From an uncultured bacterium (GTDB taxonomy: Bacteria; Spirochaetota; Spirochaetia; Sphaerochaetales; Sphaerochaetaceae): a stretch of DNA of 6,681 bases. This document shows positions 1 through 4,714 of this stretch, piece after piece. The notes beneath the pieces are model-generated. The model had not been told where the DNA came from. It saw only the letters and a program-made list of their open reading frames with translations, and did no database searches. Positions within the stretch are counted from its first letter, which is position 1. Every line of letters begins with the position of its first letter. The position numbers were made by a program, and so were the translations under genes. The stretch is from the NCBI GenBank assembly GCA_905215015.1, contig CAJMOS010000131.1:1-6681 (forward strand). The letters are read 5' to 3'.

Positions 1-127
1 TAGTAATATCACAACCTGTTATGGTCACGAATTTTAAATCCTCATCACGGACTTTAGAATCCATGGGTATGTTGTCGTTTTCCAAATAGCGCCACCAAAA
101 TGTTTTCAAGTACTTTGAAGCATGCAC
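1..127 (-). CDS. Possible 5' part of an unrecognised gene running off the left edge
   Basis: On the minus strand one frame is open from about position 208 to the window edge. Its last ~40 residues look protein-like, including the stretch FWWRYLENDNIP followed by MDSKVRDEDLKFVTITG. Possible starts are a GTG at 127-125 and an ATG at 64-62. Neither has a convincing Shine-Dalgarno sequence, so the start given is arbitrary. I do not recognise the family. It lies in the same direction as the hydrolase/flavodoxin operon and could be a further gene of it, or the remnant of an older gene. A short plus-strand frame (3-89) is also open here, so chance is a real possibility in this AT-rich edge. Confidence 0.22.
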   Translation of the reverse strand, partial: MHASKYLKTFWWRYLENDNIPMDSKVRDEDLKFVTITGCDIT

Positions 128-153
128 TTCAGAAAAGAGAAGCCAACGTGATA

Positions 154-177
154 GCGGATACCGGAATCCGCTCCGGT
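154..177 (-). terminator. Overlapping hairpin arms after the flavodoxin stop
   Basis: Read on the plus strand, GCGGAT (154-159) pairs with ATCCGC (166-171), and ACCGGA (160-165) pairs with TCCGGT (172-177). The two 6-bp stems exclude each other because each one's loop is an arm of the other. The element lies about 20 bases past the flavodoxin stop, where a transcript terminator would be expected. There is no T-run directly after it on the minus strand, only a pyrimidine-rich TCTCTTTTCT farther on. It is therefore not a canonical intrinsic terminator, and the call is tentative. Confidence 0.3.
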
Positions 178-195
178 TCCGACAGGACTTCTTCC

Positions 196-774
196 TCAGC
201 GCAGTTCTTCAATCCACTTGCGCAGGTCCTCTTCCGACACTCCCCCGCCAAAGCGCCTTCCCTCCAGCCAGTCGCCACCATCGGCCTTCACGGCAAGATG
301 CTCGGCGCTTCTCCCGATGCCGCTGCTTGCGGAGGTGCAGAAAGGAACCACCTGCGAATAACCAAAAGCATTGTCTTCCACAAAGGTGTCCATGATCCTT
401 GGTTCCTCCCCCCACCAGATCGGGTATCCCAGATAGATCCGTCCATAACCGGAAAGGTCGACAAGACCGTTCGCAATCGCAGGACGGACAGAAGAATCGT
501 TCTGTTCGCGTGATGTGCGGCTGTTCCGGTCGTTGAAGTCAAGGTCCTCCCTGCTATAGGGCACTTTCGGAACAATCTCGTACAGGTCGGCATGCTCGAT
601 GGCGGCGATCTTCTGCGCGACCCGTTTGGTCGTGCCGGTCGCAGAAAAGTACGCAACCAGGACGTTTGCCTTTTTCTCGGGAACGGATGGACGGACCTGG
701 CCCGACGCACATAGGTGTCCAGCCAGCAAAAGGAAAACCAACAAAGACGCAAATCTTTTCATTCGCATGCTCAC
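196..774 (-). CDS. Flavodoxin-fold protein with N-terminal export-like segment
   Basis: This 192-residue protein should bind FMN and act as an electron carrier or small flavin reductase. The fold starts at about residue 37 with the strand VLVAYFSATGTT, whose SATGTT (44-49) is the FMN phosphate loop. GYPIWWGEEP (116-125) supplies the aromatic loop over the flavin ring, and TSASSGIGRS (147-156) is the third flavin-contact loop. The first ~25 residues are unusual for a flavodoxin: basic MRMKR, then a leucine-rich hydrophobic core, then CASG, which resembles a secretion signal. C22 is preceded by GHL, which does not fit a normal lipobox, so lipoprotein status is doubtful. The GTG start overlaps the upstream hydrolase stop by 4 bases (GTGA). 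ATG codons at 768 and 762 are alternative starts, and all of them keep the hydrophobic segment. Probably co-transcribed and translationally coupled with the hydrolase. The partner and substrate are unknown. Confidence 0.9.
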   Translation of the reverse strand: MSMRMKRFASLLVFLLLAGHLCASGQVRPSVPEKKANVLVAYFSATGTTKRVAQKIAAIEHADLYEIVPKVPYSREDLDFNDRNSRTSREQNDSSVRPAIANGLVDLSGYGRIYLGYPIWWGEEPRIMDTFVEDNAFGYSQVVPFCTSASSGIGRSAEHLAVKADGGDWLEGRRFGGGVSEEDLRKWIEELR

Positions 775-1772
775 CGCCCATACTGGTTGAAGAAGCTTTC
801 GAGCTTGTCGAAAGGAATCGCATCTTTGCCACCACCGTCATACAAGTCCGTATGGACAGCGCCCGGGATGAGCAGCAACTCCTTGTTTCCCGCATAGTTG
901 CCATCCTTGACCATCGCCTTGTAGGCGTCCTTCGAGAAGTAGCAGGAATGGGCCTTGTCGCCATGGATCAGCAGCACGGCGCTGCGGATCTCGCTGCCGT
1001 ACGCAAGGATGGGTTGGTTCAGGAAGGACTCGCAACCCGTCACATTCCAACCGCCATTCGAGTTGAGCGAACGAGGATGGTAGCCACGAGAAGTCTTGTA
1101 GTAGTCATGGTAGTCCTTCACGAAGAACGGCGCATCCGTAGGAAGCGGATCGACCACGCCGCCGGCAAGCTTGTAGGAACCGGCCTGGTAGTCGGCGGTA
1201 CGCTGGACGCACATGGCTGCCCGCTTCCGGTACCTGGCCTCCTCGTTGTCCTCGGAGTCGAAATAGCCGTTGGCGTTGACCCGGGACATGTCGTACATGG
1301 TGGAGGCGACCGTGGCTTTGATGCGGGTATCCAACGCGGCGGCGTTCAAGGCCATGCCTCCCCAGCCGCAGATGCCGATGATGCCGATTCTCTCGGGGTC
1401 GACGGTTTCCTGCACCGAAAGGAAATCCACTGCAGCCATGAAGTCTTCCATGTTGATGTCAGGGGACGCCATATCGCGCGGATTCCCGCCGCTTTCGCCG
1501 GTGAAGGAGGGGTCGAAGGCAACCGTGGCCCATCCACGTTCCGCCATCGTCTGCGCATACAGGCCAGAGCACTGTTCCTTGACTGCCCCAAAGGGACCGC
1601 AGACGGCAATGGCCGGTAGTTTGCCGGACGCCCCCCTGGGCGTATACATGTCGGCGGCAAGCGTGATGCCGTACCGGTTCACAAAGGTCACTTTCCTGTG
1701 GTCGGTCTTCTCACTCTTGGGAAACGTCTTGTCCCACTCCTGGACCAGCTGCAATGCTTCCGTCTTCATCAT
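771..1772 (-). CDS. Alpha/beta hydrolase (dienelactone-hydrolase/YcjY-like) with Cys nucleophile
   Basis: A 333-residue cytosolic alpha/beta-hydrolase-fold enzyme with no signal peptide. The nucleophile elbow is GIIGICGWGG (130-139), with C135 where serine hydrolases have Ser, as in dienelactone hydrolases. The acid is probably D272 in LLIHGDKAHS and the base H307 in LIPGAVHTDLYDG. The N-terminal part has AADMYTP and AVCGPFGAVKEQ (about 56-67), typical of this hydrolase group, with an oxyanion-type loop after the first core strand. The substrate cannot be named; esters, lactones or acyl adducts are possible. The start is one of two adjacent ATGs. The first has GAAGGA at 1787-1782, nine bases upstream. 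It is the first gene of an operon with the flavodoxin and is divergent from the LysR gene, its likely regulator. Family assignment is firm; function is not. Confidence 0.9.
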   Translation of the reverse strand: MMKTEALQLVQEWDKTFPKSEKTDHRKVTFVNRYGITLAADMYTPRGASGKLPAIAVCGPFGAVKEQCSGLYAQTMAERGWATVAFDPSFTGESGGNPRDMASPDINMEDFMAAVDFLSVQETVDPERIGIIGICGWGGMALNAAALDTRIKATVASTMYDMSRVNANGYFDSEDNEEARYRKRAAMCVQRTADYQAGSYKLAGGVVDPLPTDAPFFVKDYHDYYKTSRGYHPRSLNSNGGWNVTGCESFLNQPILAYGSEIRSAVLLIHGDKAHSCYFSKDAYKAMVKDGNYAGNKELLLIPGAVHTDLYDGGGKDAIPFDKLESFFNQYGR

Positions 1773-1832
1773 GGCGTTTCTTCCTTCTTTGGTTCATGAG
1801 GACCAGGAAATCCCCTTCCTCGCAGCAAGCGG

Positions 1833-1852
1833 TGATGTGGCGCGCCACATCA
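1833..1852. promoter_or_regulatory. 20-bp perfect palindrome, candidate operator
   Basis: TGATGTGGCGCGCCACATCA reads identically on both strands with no spacer; the next base pair outward breaks the symmetry. It lies 61 bp upstream of the hydrolase start, within the divergent control region. A palindrome without a loop suits a dimeric DNA-binding protein better than an RNA hairpin. LysR proteins usually bind looser dyads, so it may serve a different regulator. The binding protein is unknown. Confidence 0.5.
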
Positions 1853-1895
1853 GGGGCCACGCCCGTCCATCCTGCGCATCCTTTACGATAGCCGC

Positions 1896-1924
1896 TTGTG
1901 GAACGTGTTACTACTAGGTATAGT
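1896..1924 (+). promoter_or_regulatory. Sigma70-type promoter of the LysR gene
   Basis: TTGTGG (1896-1901) and TATAGT (1919-1924) are separated by 17 bases, the ideal spacing. Transcription would begin at about 1930-1932, giving a leader of about 45 bases. An inverted repeat starts on the base after the -10 box. No equally good promoter is visible on the minus strand for the hydrolase, which would suit an activator-dependent promoter. Confidence 0.55.
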
Positions 1925-1940
1925 GCATATCGTGATATGC
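1925..1940. promoter_or_regulatory. Inverted repeat over the lysR start site, candidate autoregulatory operator
   Basis: GCATATC and GATATGC are perfect 7-bp arms around a GT centre. The repeat begins directly after the predicted -10 box and covers the expected transcription start, so a protein bound here would block the regulator's own promoter. Negative autoregulation is common in LysR regulators. The repeat does not contain the classic T-N11-A spacing, so binding by this LysR protein is inference. Confidence 0.45.
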
Positions 1941-1962
1941 TTTTTGAGAATGATTCAACAGC

Positions 1963-1969
1963 AAGGAGG
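1963..1969 (+). promoter_or_regulatory. Strong ribosome binding site fixing the LysR start
   Basis: AAGGAGG lies 6 bases before the ATG at 1976. It decides the start against an in-frame ATG at 1898, which would add 26 unrelated residues and would lie inside the predicted promoter. Confidence 0.85.
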
Positions 1970-1975
1970 CTGGTG

Positions 1976-2884
1976 ATGGAAATCAAGGCGCTTCGGTATT
2001 TCCTTGCGGTGGCGCGGGAAGAGAACATAAGCAGGGCGGCGGCGTTCCTGCATGTCTCGCAACCGACGCTCTCCAAGCAAATCCGGGCCATGGAGGACGA
2101 GCTGGGGAAAATGCTGTTCGTCCGTCACAGCCGCAGCATCAGCCTGACGGAGGAAGGCATCCTTCTGCGCAACCGCGCGCAGGACTTGGTCGGCATGGCC
2201 GACAAGATCGAACAGGAGTTTCTCCTGCTTGACGACGTCACCGGCGGAGACCTGTACCTCGGACTTGCGGAATCAGCCCAGATCAAGTATCTTGCGCGGG
2301 CCATCAAGGCCTGCAAGGCCAAGTACCCTGACCTGCATTACCATATCACCAGCGGCGATACCGAGCAGATCGAGGAAAAGTTGCGGAAAGGCCTGTTGGA
2401 TTTCCTTGTCCTGGCGGAATGCCCGGACAGCCATTCGTATGAGTACCTCGAGTTCCCCCAGGCGGACACCTGGGGCCTGGTGATGCCTGAAAACGACCCG
2501 CTTGCGCGCAACCATGCCATCACCGTAGATGACTTGAAGGGGCGTCCCCTCCTCTGCTCCGAGCAGGCATGGAACGGAGATGTCGGCCGATGGGCGGGAA
2601 GCGACTTCCCCTCCCTCCGGCTGGAGGGCACCTTCCGCCTTTCGTACAACGGTTCGGTCTTCGTCAAGGAAGGGCTTGGCTACCTGCTTACCTTCGACAG
2701 GCTTGTCGACACCTCGCAGGGAAGCGGACTTGCCTTCCGCCCGCTCGCCCCACGGCTGGAGAGCAAGCTCGTTATCGCATGGAAGCGGTATCAGGCCTTC
2801 ACGCCGATCGCCAAAAGGTTCCTGGGTCAGTTGAGGGAGACGTTCCCCTCGTCCTCCAAGGATCCTGCAATCTCCGTCTCCTGA
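1976..2884 (+). CDS. LysR-family transcriptional regulator
   Basis: A 302-residue protein of normal LysR length, probably acting as a tetramer on the divergent control region just upstream. The winged helix-turn-helix is residues 1-60: MEIKALRYFLAVA, then NISRAAAFLHVSQPTLSKQI (recognition helix about 28-39) and FVRHSRSISLTEEG. A linker helix runs to about residue 88. The ligand-sensing domain follows from DLYLGLAES (about 92-100), with LLDFLVLAE near its first half-domain and the FRLSYNGSVFVKEGLGYLL segment in the second. The effector cannot be read from the sequence. The gene is divergent from the hydrolase/flavodoxin operon, the standard LysR arrangement, so that operon is its probable target. 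Its last 58 bases overlap the 3' end of the convergent small gene. Confidence 0.95.
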   Translation: MEIKALRYFLAVAREENISRAAAFLHVSQPTLSKQIRAMEDELGKMLFVRHSRSISLTEEGILLRNRAQDLVGMADKIEQEFLLLDDVTGGDLYLGLAESAQIKYLARAIKACKAKYPDLHYHITSGDTEQIEEKLRKGLLDFLVLAECPDSHSYEYLEFPQADTWGLVMPENDPLARNHAITVDDLKGRPLLCSEQAWNGDVGRWAGSDFPSLRLEGTFRLSYNGSVFVKEGLGYLLTFDRLVDTSQGSGLAFRPLAPRLESKLVIAWKRYQAFTPIAKRFLGQLRETFPSSSKDPAISVS

Positions 2885-3198
2885 TACCGGGAGGGATCGT
2901 TCAGATAGGCAAGATAGGGAAACAACGAAGGCTCATCCTTGCCGATACGGGAAAGGTATCCGGCAAGGGCCGCATGGCTGCAGACCCTGCCCACGCTCTC
3001 GCACTGGTCGGCAAGGAAGGCCTGCTCCAGAGGGGAAAAGGAAGACCATGTCCGGCGGACGGTACCCGTCGCATCGCCGAACCAGGAAAGCAGCTGCTCG
3101 ACCTTCCAGACGCGGCTGGAGGCAAGCTCGCCCTCCAGCTCGTCATCATCGTCCCAATCGCCATCAACCATGGCCTCAATCAGATTCTCTTCGCTCAT
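2827..3198 (-). CDS. Small acidic hypothetical protein
   Basis: I do not recognise this 123-residue protein. It starts MSEENLIEAM and has a very acidic N-terminal stretch (DGDWDDDDELEGE, about 12-24). A mostly helical, tryptophan- and leucine-containing middle follows (VWKVEQLLSWF about 30-40, FSPLEQAFLADQ about 54-65), then a polar tail. There is no signal peptide or membrane segment, so it is probably soluble. It sits between the LysR gene, with which it overlaps tail to tail by 58 bases, and the PAP2 gene, from which it diverges. No good ribosome site precedes the ATG; TACGAT lies 7 bases upstream and could be a -10 box giving a leaderless message. It is the longest consistent frame in this stretch and starts cleanly after the regulator, which supports it as a real gene. 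Function unknown. Confidence 0.7.
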   Translation of the reverse strand: MSEENLIEAMVDGDWDDDDELEGELASSRVWKVEQLLSWFGDATGTVRRTWSSFSPLEQAFLADQCESVGRVCSHAALAGYLSRIGKDEPSLFPYLAYLNDPSRYQETEIAGSLEDEGNVSLN

Positions 3199-3218
3199 AG
3201 GGACTATCGTACTCCAAC

Positions 3219-3248
3219 TTGACCGTCCTTGCCATCACAGTCGATACT
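3219..3248 (+). promoter_or_regulatory. Candidate promoter for a leaderless PAP2 transcript
   Basis: TTGACC (3219-3224) and GATACT (3243-3248) are 18 bases apart. The expected transcription start is 6-7 bases past the -10 box, at or next to the A of the ATG at 3255. There is no Shine-Dalgarno sequence before that ATG, so a leaderless message is plausible. ACAGT (3237-3241) and ACTGT (3246-3250) form an inverted repeat over the -10 box and could be an operator. Confidence 0.4.
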
Positions 3249-3254
3249 GTCTGC

Positions 3255-4136
3255 ATGCAGGCATCCATCCTTCTGTTCTTCCAGGAACATGCGAACCCGT
3301 TCCTGGACTGGGCCTTTGAGTTGCTCACCATGTTCGGAGAGGAGGGCGTCATCCTCCTCATAGCCCTTGCCATCTACTGGTGCGTCGACAAGCGGCGTGG
3401 CTTCTCCATCGCCAGCTGCCTGTTCTTCTCCCTCTCCTGCAGCATGGTCGTCAAGGCGATTGTCCGCCATCCACGTCCATTCCAGGTGCTTTCCTCCATC
3501 AAAGGCAAGCGTATCGGGACCGCTACCGGCTACTCCTTTCCCAGCGGACACAGCACCGCGGCAAGCGCATTCTATGGCGCGACCGCATGTGCCTTCCCAC
3601 GTCCGATCCTCATCGTTCCCTGCGCCCTGCTCGTCATCCTCGTTCCGCTCAGCCGCATCTACCTGGGGGTCCACTGGCCCCTCGACGTCATAGGCGGCCT
3701 GGTCATCGGGCTGGGAACCGTCCTGTTCTGCTACCGGATCTTCCCGGCTTTGGAAGGAAAGGCGCTGGAGCGCTTCACCTTGGCCATCGGCCTCGGGACC
3801 CTCGCCATCGGCCTTGTCTCAGGAATCCTGCTGCAGGCGCAAGCGGTCGACCCGGTCGCCTTCGGAGACCTGGTCTCCACCTTCAACCTGTTCTCCGGAT
3901 TCTACCTGGGGGTTTTCCTGGAATGCCGGCATGTGGACTATACCTGCGACTGCAAGGCCACGACCAAGCTCCTCCGGTATCTGGGTGGAATCGCAGGGAT
4001 CCTGGCGATCATGGCCTTGAGGAAACTCCTGCCTGCGGAGCTCTATGCGCTCGGCAAGATCCTCCGCTACCTGCTGCTCGGACTCTGGGTCACCTTCCTA
4101 TGGCCGTTGTGGGGAAGGAAGCTCCGGCTTTTCTAG
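3255..4136 (+). CDS. PAP2-family membrane phosphatase
   Basis: A 293-residue integral membrane phosphatase of the PAP2 (phosphatidic acid phosphatase type 2) superfamily. All three active-site motifs are intact: K67-AIVRHP-R74P (KX6RP), FPSGH with H99, and S133R-IYLGV-H140-WPL-D144. Hydrophobic helices lie on either side (about 30-43, 51-66, 101-135, 145-160), and three or four more make a C-terminal membrane half (about 175-192, 205-222, 243-257, 267-285). Likely substrates are lipid phosphates or pyrophosphates such as undecaprenyl pyrophosphate or phosphatidic acid; the sequence does not decide which. A TTG at 3219 would extend it by 12 residues, but that TTG is better explained as a -35 box, and relatives begin close to this ATG. 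It diverges from the acidic-protein gene and ends in a stop codon interlocked with that of the convergent exonuclease gene. Confidence 0.93.
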   Translation: MQASILLFFQEHANPFLDWAFELLTMFGEEGVILLIALAIYWCVDKRRGFSIASCLFFSLSCSMVVKAIVRHPRPFQVLSSIKGKRIGTATGYSFPSGHSTAASAFYGATACAFPRPILIVPCALLVILVPLSRIYLGVHWPLDVIGGLVIGLGTVLFCYRIFPALEGKALERFTLAIGLGTLAIGLVSGILLQAQAVDPVAFGDLVSTFNLFSGFYLGVFLECRHVDYTCDCKATTKLLRYLGGIAGILAIMALRKLLPAELYALGKILRYLLLGLWVTFLWPLWGRKLRLF

Positions 4137-4143
4137 GAAAGCC
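4126..4143. terminator. Near-palindrome at the convergent gene ends
   Basis: GGCTTTTCTAGGAAAGCC pairs GGCTTT with AAAGCC, centred on the CTAG that holds both stop codons. It is placed where a two-way terminator would be useful. The loop is short and no T-run follows on either strand, so termination is uncertain. Part of the symmetry may come from the coding constraints. Confidence 0.25.
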
Positions 4144-4714
4144 AGCCAACAACCATTTGTTTGGGAAGATACCCCTTCGAGACAAGGAACCTTCCGAGGT
4201 CCTCGGCATCGGACAAATGTCCTCCGCACTCCCGGTGCAACAGCTTCCCGCACATCAACGCGTCGTCCAACGCGTGGTGGTGGCGCAGATCCTGCAGCTC
4301 CAGATAGGAGACCAGAGAGGAAAGCGAATAGCTGGAAAGACCCCGCCAGAGGCGGCGCGCCAGATTGCAGGTGCAGACGTAGGTGATCGGGTCGGAGGAG
4401 ATGCCATAGACTTCGAGCGTCCGGGCCAGCACGCCCATGTCGAAGGCGGCATTGTGGGCGCAGACCAGGTCGCCATGGATGAAATCATGAATGGAGTCCC
4501 AGAGTTCGGGAAAGGTGGGGGCGGCAAGGCATTCCTCGCCACGGAGCTTGTGGACCCTGCTCATCCAGGGGTCGAAATAGGAAACCCGCGGGTGCAAGAG
4601 CGAATAGAAGCTGTCCAGCGGATTGCCATCCATGTCGAACCGGACCATGCCGATGGCGCAAGCGCCACCGCTTTGCCGGTTCGCCGTCTCGAAATCCAAC
4701 GCGACGTATTCCAT
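4133..4714 (-). CDS. DEDDh-family 3'-5' exonuclease (DnaQ-like)
   Basis: A 193-residue stand-alone exonuclease of the DnaQ/RNase T superfamily, expected to degrade DNA or RNA 3'-5' with two metal ions. The catalytic set is visible: D7 and E9 in MEYVALDFET, D92 in CAHNAAFDMGVL, and H146 and D151 in HHHALDDA, making it DEDDh. SSYSLSSLVSYLEL (about 127-140) is the usual helix between the Exo II and Exo III motifs. It lacks any polymerase domain, so it resembles small epsilon-like or PolC-type exonuclease proteins. The ATG at 4714 is preferred because it begins right at the Exo I motif; an in-frame ATG 105 bases upstream would add residues encoded inside the isomerase gene. The ATG shares one base with the isomerase stop (TGATG), so translation is probably coupled. 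Its specific role is unknown. Confidence 0.92.
   Translation of the reverse strand: MEYVALDFETANRQSGGACAIGMVRFDMDGNPLDSFYSLLHPRVSYFDPWMSRVHKLRGEECLAAPTFPELWDSIHDFIHGDLVCAHNAAFDMGVLARTLEVYGISSDPITYVCTCNLARRLWRGLSSYSLSSLVSYLELQDLRHHHALDDALMCGKLLHRECGGHLSDAEDLGRFLVSKGYLPKQMVVGWLS

Noticed and set aside
700..720. Lipoprotein signal on the flavodoxin (C22)
   Set aside because: The residues before the cysteine are GHL, and a lipobox needs Gly, Ala or Ser just before it. A type I signal peptide or membrane anchor fits better.
666..1619. 317-residue open frame on the plus strand
   Set aside because: Lies antisense to the hydrolase, which has a full catalytic set and a ribosome site. The translation is low-complexity and matches no fold; it is a product of GC-rich third positions.
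1898..1975. Upstream start for the LysR protein
   Set aside because: Would put the start codon inside the predicted promoter and add 26 residues absent from the family; AAGGAGG six bases before 1976 decides the start.
3219..3254. TTG start for the PAP2 protein
   Set aside because: No ribosome site, and the bases TTGACC make a better -35 box; the membrane protein begins naturally at the ATG at 3255.
4126..4143. Strong bidirectional intrinsic terminator
   Set aside because: Only listed as tentative: the loop is too tight and there is no T-run on either side.
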